This document shows positions 8,792-17,805 of a DNA stretch of 64,000 bases, one piece after another. The stretch's first letter is position 1. Every line of letters starts with the position of its first letter. The position numbers were made by a program, and so were the translations under genes. The DNA comes from Pseudoalteromonas luteoviolacea (lineage in GTDB: Bacteria; Pseudomonadota; Gammaproteobacteria; Enterobacterales; Alteromonadaceae). The notes beneath the pieces were generated by a model. That model did not search any database, was not told the DNA's origin, and was given only the letters and a program-made list of their open reading frames with translations. The stretch is from assembly GCF_018100925.1 (NCBI RefSeq), contig NZ_JAGJEH010000004.1, positions 62,001 to 126,000 of the forward strand, given 5' to 3'.

Positions 8792-11333
8792 GCAGATAAT
8801 TAAAACAGACGATATAAAAGCAAAGTTGACTAAGGCGTTAAACAATAATTTTTTGCAAAATTACACAAGCTCTGATATTGAGTCGCAGCTTGCTAGAGTG
8901 CTATGTTTTGTGATACCTGAGCAGGTCATAAGTGCAACCGTCGCTTTCTCTATGCCTGGACTCAGCAATAAGAGTATTCCATATATAACCAAAAAAGTAG
9001 AACAGCTTTACCCCAATAAACACCAGCTGGAAACAAGCATAGATAAAATTTTTGAATATTTCGCAAAGTCAAACCAACTAGCCAACAATGCGTCTAAGAG
9101 TGACGCTTCCACGCATATGTTAGGGAGCGCTCAGTCGATCTATTTTAAATGGTATGTCACTGAATCTATCGTTGACAGCAAATTATCTGTACTTAATTGT
9201 ATACTCACTTCTGATCCTAGTAATCAGTCACCGCGATTGACAGCCTGTTGGCAACTTCAAATTTATGACGAAAACAACGCCGTAGAGATAGCCAACCAGT
9301 TAAAAGATAAGTTAAATACAGATATTGAGATAACCTATCTTATTTGGCGAGCTTATAAAGCTCGAAAGTGGCCCGAAATGGCACCAGCAATACGGACTTA
9401 TACACTTTCGAAATACAACTCGTCTGTGCCTTGGCCTATAACAAAATTTAAAAGCCTCAACAAAAAGCTTAAAGTTTGGGCGGATATGGACTTCCCAGTA
9501 GAATATTGGGCGGACATTAGCATTCCTATTTTATTAACCGTTTGGCGGCAACTTTTACTGGAACGCTTTTTTACCAAAGGTGCTGATATTTGTTTAAAAG
9601 AGCACCGCGATACTCTCAAACAAACAGTCGACCTTATCAGCTCTGTCAGCACTGAGGAACACGACGGAAAAAAGCTCAAACGATATAAAAACCTGGTAGG
9701 TTTATTTGCTGCCTTTTTTACTAACCATGAAGACGAGAATGAAAACAAGCACCTTGACTCCAAACTGCAAAATGTAGACAAACATATAAAGCCTCTAGCC
9801 ATGTGGCTGCAAGTGCGACTCGGAAAAAGAGATGTATCTAGCACTCAAACGCTCTTAGCAACGACTTACGACGGTTTAAACATCTACTTGAAACATCTGG
9901 GATTGCTTCAAGCTCGCGAAAAAACGCCGTTAAAACGGGGTTATCTCATGCTCTGGCTAGTATTTCAGGTGTTAGAGAAAATAAAGGATAAAAAAGATTA
10001 TCAGTTTATAGAGCCCGAGAAATGTGCCTTGGCATTTGTTATTACTGAGTCAGCTAGAACCATTTTTTCTGACGGTTATCGATTTAGAAGCTTCCCAGTT
10101 GACCTTGCAATGAGTATGTTACGGCTTATAAAAATGCACTGTCGTGAAAACTTAGAATTGTATTTACCCATTTCTCTATTTAGAACGCTCGAAAATAGCT
10201 TACACGCCAGTCAATCGTCAGAAACACTCAACTTTGCGCTGCAACACTGCCAACACATTATTGACGTATACATCTTTGGTCAATATATGCTGTCTAACAA
10301 GGGGAAAATTGCAGATAACCTTCAAAAAACATTCGCAATCTCGGCCCTGTTCCATGATTTAGGGATGCTTGAAAACGTTGACAGTAGCACTGAAATGAAC
10401 TGGCAAAAAGTCCATGATGAATTTGCTCAAATTGGGTTAATTGAATCAAGGGAACTTGAGTCTCTCTCTCACTTTGAAACGCTACCATTACAAAAACAAG
10501 GTATTTCAAGCGCCTATATATTGATTGAACATGTGCATGACCACAATCAAATCCAATCCGATGAACGCAAAAAGCTCGTGATTAGAGATCTGATCAAACC
10601 GGCTGCCAGAGCGATTCTATTTCACAACATGAGTTACCTGCCAGACCGTTATACCAGAGATTCTGAAAAAACAGCCATGATGCTGCTACTTTGTGATTTG
10701 GTATTACCATGGCACCCATCTTCAACATTAATTGAGAACCCCAAAGCGATTCAAGCCGAAGGTCTTCTTTGCCATTTTCATAGTACCGCCAACACTTTAA
10801 ATGGTGATTTGGCAACTGAGTATCAATATGAAAATACGCATTGGATAAAATTGACTGCAACAGAAAATTTACCAACACTACTGCAAGTTCTTCGCCTGAT
10901 CCAATCAGGGGGAAAACTACATTTAGAAAACATAACTGATAAATATAAAAATAGTCCCCAGCTTTTATTTAAAGTGCCAAATAGAAAGCAATTACTGCAT
11001 TCTATGCAAATGCTCAGTGACAGCTTTTACCATCAAATGAACGTCAATATCAGAGATTGGATAGGTCAACAAAAGTCCTTTTGGTCGGACTTACATACCA
11101 ACCACTGCAGTGAAACAACAACCCCCTATAGCAACGATAAAATCGTTGAAGGAGAGCTTAGCCCTTCGGAATCTCTATATAGAATGATCCAAGACGGGCA
11201 AGTTCATGAAAGTGAGTTGTCGCAACTAATTTGGATTGAAACCGGCACCGCGCCGCTTGGTTATTTTGATGTGATGGCATATGCAGCGCTACCTGAAGTA
11301 AAAGCGTTTTTAAAACGTTATCGGCCTTTTTAA
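8784..11333 (+). CDS. Large HD-domain protein, probable output of the KAP/two-component operon
   Basis: This 849-residue soluble protein has a roughly 480-residue N-terminal region with no family I recognise, helical and rich in Lys and Leu. An HD-type phosphohydrolase segment follows: QHCQHIIDVY (His488/His491), ISALFHDLGML (His524-Asp525) and later ILIEHVHDH and AILFHNM, which could supply the further His ligands. HD domains hydrolyse phosphate esters such as nucleotides or cyclic dinucleotides; no GYP motif is visible, so it is not a standard c-di-GMP phosphodiesterase. The C-terminal 180 residues are again unassigned. The ATG overlaps the end of the receiver gene, so production of the two proteins is coupled. 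A strong hairpin at 11353 ends the operon. Confidence 0.7.
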   Translation: MTEQIIKTDDIKAKLTKALNNNFLQNYTSSDIESQLARVLCFVIPEQVISATVAFSMPGLSNKSIPYITKKVEQLYPNKHQLETSIDKIFEYFAKSNQLANNASKSDASTHMLGSAQSIYFKWYVTESIVDSKLSVLNCILTSDPSNQSPRLTACWQLQIYDENNAVEIANQLKDKLNTDIEITYLIWRAYKARKWPEMAPAIRTYTLSKYNSSVPWPITKFKSLNKKLKVWADMDFPVEYWADISIPILLTVWRQLLLERFFTKGADICLKEHRDTLKQTVDLISSVSTEEHDGKKLKRYKNLVGLFAAFFTNHEDENENKHLDSKLQNVDKHIKPLAMWLQVRLGKRDVSSTQTLLATTYDGLNIYLKHLGLLQAREKTPLKRGYLMLWLVFQVLEKIKDKKDYQFIEPEKCALAFVITESARTIFSDGYRFRSFPVDLAMSMLRLIKMHCRENLELYLPISLFRTLENSLHASQSSETLNFALQHCQHIIDVYIFGQYMLSNKGKIADNLQKTFAISALFHDLGMLENVDSSTEMNWQKVHDEFAQIGLIESRELESLSHFETLPLQKQGISSAYILIEHVHDHNQIQSDERKKLVIRDLIKPAARAILFHNMSYLPDRYTRDSEKTAMMLLLCDLVLPWHPSSTLIENPKAIQAEGLLCHFHSTANTLNGDLATEYQYENTHWIKLTATENLPTLLQVLRLIQSGGKLHLENITDKYKNSPQLLFKVPNRKQLLHSMQMLSDSFYHQMNVNIRDWIGQQKSFWSDLHTNHCSETTTPYSNDKIVEGELSPSESLYRMIQDGQVHESELSQLIWIETGTAPLGYFDVMAYAALPEVKAFLKRYRPF

Positions 11334-11352
11334 AATCTTCAAACCATAAATT

Positions 11353-11385
11353 AAAAAGCCCCGATGTGTATTTTCGGGGCTTTTT
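11353..11385. terminator. Bidirectional Rho-independent terminator
   Basis: A perfect 12-base stem, AAAAAGCCCCGA at 11353-11364 pairing with TCGGGGCTTTTT at 11374-11385, has a nine-base loop and U-runs in both directions. It ends the HD gene on the plus strand and the phosphodiesterase gene on the minus strand. Confidence 0.9.
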
Positions 11386-11420
11386 AATTTAAAACTGCAT
11401 TGTGCTAATCGATTTCAATG

Positions 11421-13580
11421 TTAATCAATCAATTGAATTCTCACTGAATCACTGCGTGGGTGGCAATCCCACTTCGCATTACGCTCACCACCAGACAGCT
11501 TTGCATCCCACTCAAGACCGCACTCGCGACCGTAGGCGATAGCTGAAATCTTGGTCTCATTTTCATTGGGCTGGAGTGTCACTGTGAGATAGTCTCCACT
11601 TGTTCCTTCGTCAAACTTTGCATTTCGTTCATTCGATACACTATCTGCATCCCACTCTAGTGCACCTTTACCACCTTGAGCAACCAAATAGCCTGACACT
11701 TTTTTTACCGACCCTGATGTTGTGACTTTATTCACTTGAAATGTCAACGGATCAGCTCGCCCAGCGCAATCCCACTTCGCGTTGCGCTCGCGGCTTCTTA
11801 ATGTTGCATCCCACTCTAGGCCACAAGTTTGTCCGTTTGCAACCGCCGTGATTATGACTTGATAATCCTGACCTTCTGTCACTGAAGAGTTCGAATTTAA
11901 ATAACGCGTCGGCGCATTGTTCAAAATTTTGTTGATTTCTGTACCGCTGCCGCCATTGTACAGCGCACGCACTTCATCCAGTGTCAGCGCACGTCCCCAA
12001 ACTGCAAAATCATCCAAATCCGCCTTCAAATTATATTTGTAAGTACCAGCTCCATCTTGTCCTATATTCCAATCGAGGGAAGAACTAATGTCGCCTACAT
12101 CTTCAATGCTGCCTGATATAATATTTAGTTGCCCAGTCGGGCTCCCTGCGTACAAGGTTGCGCTGCCATCACGGTCAAACGTGGCTACCAATAACCACCA
12201 ACCATTGAAGGTATAGTCAATGGGATCAATATCTTTTCGATCAGCCGACGTTGAAGCGATATTTATCCCTACATCATCACCATTCCCTTCGTTGGCAAGT
12301 AACAATGTGCCTCGATTACTGCCACTATCCCAATTCTTATTACCGACGATCACTGGATCACCTTGCTGATCTCCACTAACTCGATACCAAGTCATCAAGG
12401 TAAAATCGCGTGCAGATGCAAAGTCCATTTCAACTGGGCTGCCTAAAGACAAGTACTCTTGCGAGCCATTAATGGCCACGAATTGGCCAAACTTGCCGCC
12501 CGAATTAATTTCAGGGCTGCCACCGCCCACTTTTGCATGAATATGATTCCCTGATTTATCCTCATAGTTGCCATCAAACGGTAAATATGTAATTAAGTCG
12601 GTCTCAATGTTCTCAGGTGCTTGTGCTTGCACGCTGTGACCCCTAACCTCGCCATCCATATTGCTTGGCACTGACAGACCATGATGCGCAAGCACAGTTG
12701 GAGCGGCATCATAGTTTTTCGGTATTCCGCTCAGGTAGCCTTGCTTTGCGGTTTTTGATGCCACTAAAAATGGGATTGTGTAATTGTCTGCTGCATGAAT
12801 ACCGTGGGAAGATCCTCGGCCACCGTGATCTGAAGTCATGACAATCTGCCAATCTTCTTCTGCAAAATTTGGGCGAGCTTTTATAGCATCCAACAAAATC
12901 CCTATTTGACGATCAACATCTGCAATCTCGTCCACGTAGCCTGTATCCGATGCAGTAAAACAACATGCGTGCCCAGCCCCGTCTACATCGTCTAAAAATA
13001 GGAAAATGGAATCTGGTCTAGTGCCTTTAGGCCAGTTGTTAGACTCATAGGTACCATTGATTATTTTCAAAGCATTATTGACGTTTCCAGCGTCATTGGA
13101 GTCAATTTTTAGATCCGCTTCGTTTGCTATTTGCATATCTGTAGACCAGGTAACTAAATAAGCAGTATTGAGGCTGGCACTGTGGCGTTCTAACAGGCTT
13201 TGATAATGTGGATATTGTGCATATCTGCCCGTATGGACGTCAGAATTACCGGTAACACCACTTTTTTTAGCTGTCACGCCGGTCATGATACCAACGTGGT
13301 TGGGGCCACTATTTGGCGCAGCGTCTTTCATGGTTTGCGCATAAAATGCGAAAGCACCTTGATAGCCCTCAGCCCACGTACCGGCAATTAACTTGTCTAG
13401 GTTTGGTGTACTTGCGTTTTCTATACCATCACCCCGGAGTCCATCAATGGCTATTAATAATGAGTGAGAACTCGCCAACACCTGTCCACTGAGCATTGCC
13501 CCAAATAGCCCTACACATAAATTTGCTACGGTTTTCTTGGCGCCTATCACGCCCCTACCGCATTTGTCTTTTATCGTCAT
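11421..13580 (-). CDS. Secreted alkaline phosphatase-superfamily phosphodiesterase with LamG-like domain and three lectin-like repeats
   Basis: The 719-residue product has a signal peptide ending near LASSHS and then a type I phosphodiesterase/nucleotide pyrophosphatase fold: AIDGLRGDG metal site, a nucleophile region around NSGPNHVGIMTG, and MTSDHGGRGSSHG for the second metal site. A concanavalin/LamG-type domain follows (about 333-545, starting YLPFDGNYEDKSGN and ending EVRALYNGGSG). The last 150 residues carry three copies, about 51 residues apart (near 586, 638 and 687), of a motif LEWDA-x(7)-RNAKWD; the first and third are bracketed by Cys and the middle one is not. The layout suggests a hydrolase anchored to a polysaccharide or cell surface; the substrate is unknown. 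AAGGAAA precedes the ATG. Confidence 0.8.
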   Translation of the reverse strand: MTIKDKCGRGVIGAKKTVANLCVGLFGAMLSGQVLASSHSLLIAIDGLRGDGIENASTPNLDKLIAGTWAEGYQGAFAFYAQTMKDAAPNSGPNHVGIMTGVTAKKSGVTGNSDVHTGRYAQYPHYQSLLERHSASLNTAYLVTWSTDMQIANEADLKIDSNDAGNVNNALKIINGTYESNNWPKGTRPDSIFLFLDDVDGAGHACCFTASDTGYVDEIADVDRQIGILLDAIKARPNFAEEDWQIVMTSDHGGRGSSHGIHAADNYTIPFLVASKTAKQGYLSGIPKNYDAAPTVLAHHGLSVPSNMDGEVRGHSVQAQAPENIETDLITYLPFDGNYEDKSGNHIHAKVGGGSPEINSGGKFGQFVAINGSQEYLSLGSPVEMDFASARDFTLMTWYRVSGDQQGDPVIVGNKNWDSGSNRGTLLLANEGNGDDVGINIASTSADRKDIDPIDYTFNGWWLLVATFDRDGSATLYAGSPTGQLNIISGSIEDVGDISSSLDWNIGQDGAGTYKYNLKADLDDFAVWGRALTLDEVRALYNGGSGTEINKILNNAPTRYLNSNSSVTEGQDYQVIITAVANGQTCGLEWDATLRSRERNAKWDCAGRADPLTFQVNKVTTSGSVKKVSGYLVAQGGKGALEWDADSVSNERNAKFDEGTSGDYLTVTLQPNENETKISAIAYGRECGLEWDAKLSGGERNAKWDCHPRSDSVRIQLID

Positions 13581-13940
13581 TGTAAATTTCCTTTCTAATA
13601 AAGACCCAGTCTGGTCTAGTCCAGAATCTACGTGAAATGTATTGCAAAATCGTTATTTGGAAATGACAGTGGGATGAATTAGTAAAACTCGCAGGGTAGT
13701 TAGTACTATATACTTTCGATGCTTTCTGAAGAAATTTGAAGAGCACACATGCTTGGATGACGGTGCTATAAAAATGCGGCCTGATGTTTTCCATTTAAAG
13801 CCTTCGACTCTTGTATTTAAGTTGCCATAAAATGGTTAAATAAAGGTCTTGATTAAAATATCCCGATAATTTTAATTATTTTACGTGACTATAACGGTAA
13901 TGCACCTATAATCAGGACAAATTTATAAGTAAGGACTAAA
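13581..13940. other. Intergenic region
   Basis: This 360-base divergent region between the phosphodiesterase and a small secreted protein gene is AT-rich. A 79-codon minus frame overlapping it (13555-13794) has no ribosome site and low-complexity composition, so it was not called. No hairpin or operator stands out. Confidence 0.45.
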
Positions 13941-14264
13941 ATGAAAAAGCTACTTTTACCTCTATTATTAGCATCAGGCTTTAGCTATGCAGGTATGAAC
14001 ACTCCGGGTACAACGACTGCTGCTGTGCCGGTAAACCTACATATTGTCAACAGTAACGGAGATACGTATGTTCAGTTACCAGCAACAGGTTGTTCTACCT
14101 CTGTTTACTACTTGAGTCCATCACATAAGAAATATGATGCAATTTTCTCAGTGCTACTTACTGCACAAACCACAGGAAAAAAGGTCAGAGTAAAATTCGA
14201 CAAATGTGTAAATAGTACAAGCAATCCATTTGGTAATATAGTTGGTGTTTACCTTAATGATTAA
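13941..14264 (+). CDS. Small secreted protein of unknown function
   Basis: This 107-residue protein has a short, clean signal peptide (MKKLLLPLLLASGFSYA, cleavage before GMNTPG). The mature part of about 90 residues contains two Cys (ATGCSTSVYY and FDKCVNS), which probably form one disulfide, and alternating beta-type sequence. The ribosome site TAAGGA lies at 13930-13935. I do not recognise the family; small two-Cys secreted beta proteins of this size occur in Vibrio and Pseudoalteromonas as orphan genes. It has no operon partner. Confidence 0.65.
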   Translation: MKKLLLPLLLASGFSYAGMNTPGTTTAAVPVNLHIVNSNGDTYVQLPATGCSTSVYYLSPSHKKYDAIFSVLLTAQTTGKKVRVKFDKCVNSTSNPFGNIVGVYLND

Positions 14265-14811
14265 TCACTAGGGTAAAATCTAAACGCATCAAATTATGAT
14301 TTCTAAATTCCAATAAAAATTTGAGTTTAGAAATCTCCCTTAGTCACGAAAACAAAGCCTATGTGGCGGTTAGAAAGTGAAAAACGAGTGATAGTTGAAC
14401 CTTTTTTAGATGGGGTTAGCGACTTAAATACAAAGATTTAATGTCAATTCACTACTTAAAAACACAGTGTATGGTCCACCTACTTGAGTGACAATAAGAC
14501 AACTCATCGAGAAATCAAGTAATACCCCTTCCTTTCCAAATTAAAAATAATCCCTACGTGAGCTCGCATATAAAAAAAGTACTTTTAAGTATAGCCGCGC
14601 TCAACTTGAGGAAAATTGAGCGCATCACAAAGAAAACTGTTTAGTTTTTATCTAACGATAATATTTATTTCCTAAACCGACCTTAACATGGAGGTTAAAT
14701 TACACCTTACCACCCTAGATTTAAAATAAAAGCAACTGAAAACCCTTTTTAATACACATGGGGTTCTCATATAATTGAACCTGTAAACAAGGATAATTTT
14801 AAGGAGTTAAT
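14265..14811. other. Intergenic region with an inverted repeat of the GCGCTCAA octamer
   Basis: This is a 547-base AT-rich gap. The only structure seen is GCGCTCAA at 14597-14604 facing TTGAGCGC at 14616-14623, an eight-base stem with an 11-base loop. The same octamer forms the palindromes at 52400 and 63519. There is no open frame with a ribosome site. Confidence 0.5.
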
Positions 14812-15648
14812 ATGTTTACCAATAATAAGCCAAACCTTTTTTTGAGTACTCTGGTGCTCGTTACTTGCTCTGTATCTGCGCAAAGTAGTGAGTTGTTCTT
14901 AAAACAAGACAGTATCAGGGACAATGTACTGACGCAGGACAAGTTAACAACATTTACACCCGATTTCCGAGGCACGTACTTTATTGCCACCGACAGTCAA
15001 GGCAGTATTATTTCTGGAAACCAGATTCACCATACTCAGCCTCAACTTAATACCGCTGACAGTACCAAATACATTACTTTTGATGTGGTTAATGAAAGCG
15101 GCGTTAAAGCCACTTATTATGGTACTCCTTCACTAGACTTCAATGGTTGGTATGGGCATTGGGTAGATACTACTGAACAAAGTGGCGACTTTGAATTAAC
15201 CATAGGTGATGGTACGGTTCCTAACCGCGCTTGCCAATTGGCAGATGAAAAGGTCAATATCAGTTCTTTTGAAGTCGCAACAACCAGCCATGGGAATATT
15301 AGTAACCTCAGTGACGGCGTTGTGGTTTATAGCTACAGTCATGTTTGGTTCTCCAAAGAAAAACAAGAGTCTATTTACGTTACATTGCCACAGGCAGAAG
15401 CAGTATCTAAAATCGCACTGGCACAAGGTTATAATTCTGCCACAACTTGGGTCACCACAAGCTGGAAGCTATACGGCAGTAACGATAAGCAGGTTTGGGC
15501 ACCTATTGGATCAGGAGATAAGCCAGATTTCCCAGCGATGTCGGAATATTGTCTAGAGTCAAAGGCACATTACCAGTTTTATCGTCTCGATGTCTCAAAT
15601 GACCTAGGTAATTATCTTAGCTTAGGCGAGCTAGAGCTTTATAAGTAA
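14812..15648 (+). CDS. Secreted protein with discoidin (F5/8 type C)-like C-terminal domain
   Basis: The 278-residue product starts after a strong ribosome site (AAGGAG at 14800-14805) and has a signal peptide ending around CSVSAQS. The N-terminal half (about 25-130) is a beta-rich segment without a known match. The C-terminal half (about 145-278) reads like a discoidin/F5-8 type C carbohydrate- or surface-binding domain: SNLSDGVVVYSYSHVWFS, the WKLYGSNDKQVWAPIGSG core (the classic xxLxGSNDGxxWxxI pattern), and YRLDVSNDLGNYLSLGELELY at the end. It has no catalytic motif, so a binding or adhesive role is likely. The gene is monocistronic. Confidence 0.7.
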   Translation: MFTNNKPNLFLSTLVLVTCSVSAQSSELFLKQDSIRDNVLTQDKLTTFTPDFRGTYFIATDSQGSIISGNQIHHTQPQLNTADSTKYITFDVVNESGVKATYYGTPSLDFNGWYGHWVDTTEQSGDFELTIGDGTVPNRACQLADEKVNISSFEVATTSHGNISNLSDGVVVYSYSHVWFSKEKQESIYVTLPQAEAVSKIALAQGYNSATTWVTTSWKLYGSNDKQVWAPIGSGDKPDFPAMSEYCLESKAHYQFYRLDVSNDLGNYLSLGELELYK

Positions 15649-15708
15649 CAAGCTGTATTCGTGCAAATTTAAGGACTGAAGTAATAGAGATAAAAGAGTT
15701 GCCTTTAT

Positions 15709-15738
15709 GCTGAGTCAAGAGCGATTGGCTCAGCTTTT
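15709..15738 (+). terminator. Probable Rho-independent terminator
   Basis: GCTGAG at 15709-15714 pairs with CTCAGC at 15729-15734, followed by TTTT. It lies 60 bases after the discoidin-like gene. The stem is short and the loop is 14 bases, so it is moderate. Confidence 0.5.
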
Positions 15739-15879
15739 AGCCCGATAGTTGATTTTGTATAACCACTGTATAGGTTTACTAGATTAAAAGAACACTGACT
15801 ATCAATGAGAGTAATGTGGAACAGTCAAACATATGCATAAGCCAAATGCTTATTAAGGTCATATCAATGTTAACACCCC

Positions 15880-16569
15880 CTATTTGTCTTCGTTGATAAC
15901 GTCCCAAAACTCAGTACTTTTTAAAAGAGCAAGTGCGTCCTCTCCTCCTATATCCAAAGCTAACTGTGTAAGCCTTCTTACCTCTTTAAGGTTGCCCGTT
16001 TCTACAAACTCAAAGCGAGCCAACTGCACAATGCCTTCCACATTTTTTAATTCTATCGCGTGACTTAACTCCCCTACAACAACGTCATACTCTTCTTTAG
16101 AGAGCTTTAGCTCATTTTTTTGTGGCATATACTGATTGACCAGATTTATTCCGTGGTAAACATGTGCAATCTTGAGACCTAGCAAAGCTGAACTATAAAG
16201 CCATTTGTTGGCTAAATTGACATTTTTCTCCATATAGCTGCCCTGAGTCAAAATCATACCCACATTAAACTGAGCCTGTTTGCTATTTGCTTTCGCCGCA
16301 TCGACAAGGTGATGAACTGCTTCTTCCATATGCGGTAACAACGTTTTTGGATAAACATTGAATACAACATATGCCATATTTTTGGAGGGGATATGCCCTA
16401 ACTCAGCTCCTTTAAGGAACAGGTTGTAAGCTTTTTTTGGCGAGAAATCTTTACTTCCTTTTTGCTTATAATACTGATCTGCGATTTTATAATATTCTTC
16501 AGCAAGATCTTTTTCCTGTGCATTCACAGATGTTGTCACAATTAAAATCAATAAAACTATAAACTTCAT
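15880..16569 (-). CDS. Secreted Sel1-like repeat protein
   Basis: The 229-residue product has a signal peptide (MKFIVLLILIVTTSVNAQ) and then helical pairs of the Sel1/TPR type: KKAYNLFLKGAELGH, AKANSKQAQFNVGMI, NLANKWLYSSALLGLKIAHVYHGI and ELKNVEGIVQLARF. Sel1 repeats are protein-protein interaction scaffolds; secreted ones often act in signalling or as immunity-like factors. The partner is unknown. AGGAATAAGTA lies directly before the ATG. The neighbours are unrelated secreted orphans. Confidence 0.7.
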   Translation of the reverse strand: MKFIVLLILIVTTSVNAQEKDLAEEYYKIADQYYKQKGSKDFSPKKAYNLFLKGAELGHIPSKNMAYVVFNVYPKTLLPHMEEAVHHLVDAAKANSKQAQFNVGMILTQGSYMEKNVNLANKWLYSSALLGLKIAHVYHGINLVNQYMPQKNELKLSKEEYDVVVGELSHAIELKNVEGIVQLARFEFVETGNLKEVRRLTQLALDIGGEDALALLKSTEFWDVINEDK

Positions 16570-16866
16570 TACTTATTCCTAAATCAAACTAGGCTAATTC
16601 ATCCTTTGGGATTTATCTGTTCAATATGGAAATGAATAGCGTTATCCATACCTTTGGATTAAAAAAGCATTAACTCTGCAACTTTACCAGACAGATTTTA
16701 AGTTTTTTTTGATAAGAAGTCTTTGCTTACTGCCCTTCAATAAAAGTTTATTGCCTAAGAACAAAAAGAGTTAACATACACCTCACATTGATTCACTTTC
16801 TCAGAATGTTACGATAACATTCCACTGATTAATGGATAACCAATTGCAAACAGGAATTTTAAAATA

Positions 16867-17805
16867 ATGCTTAGAATGATTTTTATGATAACGGCTAGCT
16901 CAACATTGGCTTTTACGAGCTACGCGTCAGATATCCCATTTAAAAACGGTGGCTTTGATTCGCCTTTTGACAAGGTAAGGTCACCAAACGTGCAACATAG
17001 CCCTTGGAAAGTGCAAGATTATGAAACAGGATACAATCCAAACACAATTTACAACTATGGTGGTCTTGTAACACGAGAGTATGATGCAAATACCAATAAC
17101 TGGTACGCAAAGATCTATAGTCATCACGCAGAAGAATCACAGTGTAAGAATTATGGTATTAATTGCCATAGAGCGGAACTGTTCTATTCCCCAGATAGAT
17201 ATGACACTCACCCAGATTACCTTAATATCGACGGACAGCGAACACAAATTACATTTCGCTTTAAAGTAGACAGAATTTGGAACAAAGGATGCAGAGTAAA
17301 AGCACCGAACTCGCCATCAATTTGTTATTCAACTCTTATGCAATATGGTCCGCCATCAAATGCAGCTTACCCTGTTGCACCTATGATGAGCTTTGTTATT
17401 GCCAGATACCCGCAAGCAAATGAACGACCTGCAATATCACTACAGCATAAAGTGCATTGTGCTAAGCCAAGCAATAAAATCCATTACTCAGGCATATGCG
17501 ACAACAAAGGAAACAGCATCGCTTCTTGGTCTGCTGATACCATCATCCCTATTGAAGTCGGACGTTGGTATGTTGCGTATTCACATGTACTTTGGAGTGA
17601 GCAAAACGGAGAGTTTTCAGCAGCAATAAAGCCAGAAGGTGGCACTTGGACACACTTCTCTAAAGATGGCCAATTATTTCATCATTTGCCCACTCGCGCA
17701 GCGAACGGCAAACACAACTTCAAAGCGGGTATTTATGGCCACGGCATAGATACTTCTGATGAAGAGTTAGTAATGTCATTCGATGACTTTAAATTCATAA
17801 ACTAA
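16867..17805 (+). CDS. Secreted protein, possible polysaccharide lyase (concanavalin-like fold)
   Basis: The 312-residue product has a signal peptide ending near TSYASD and a mature domain of about 290 residues. The pattern HRAELFY after a Trp/Tyr-rich strand, repeated FRFKV, SLQHKVHC and WYVAYSHVLWS strands, and a terminal MSFDDFKF strand resemble the jelly-roll of heparin lyase I/glucuronan lyase-type polysaccharide lyases. In those, a similar H-R-x-E-x segment lines the active site. Six Cys residues probably form disulfides (CKNYGINC, CRVKAPNSPSIC, CAKP... and GIC). The family assignment is tentative and the substrate cannot be stated. Confidence 0.45.
   Translation: MLRMIFMITASSTLAFTSYASDIPFKNGGFDSPFDKVRSPNVQHSPWKVQDYETGYNPNTIYNYGGLVTREYDANTNNWYAKIYSHHAEESQCKNYGINCHRAELFYSPDRYDTHPDYLNIDGQRTQITFRFKVDRIWNKGCRVKAPNSPSICYSTLMQYGPPSNAAYPVAPMMSFVIARYPQANERPAISLQHKVHCAKPSNKIHYSGICDNKGNSIASWSADTIIPIEVGRWYVAYSHVLWSEQNGEFSAAIKPEGGTWTHFSKDGQLFHHLPTRAANGKHNFKAGIYGHGIDTSDEELVMSFDDFKFIN

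Noticed and set aside
13555..13794. 79-codon minus-strand frame upstream of the phosphodiesterase
   Set aside because: No ribosome site, unusual composition, and it overlaps the start region of the real gene.
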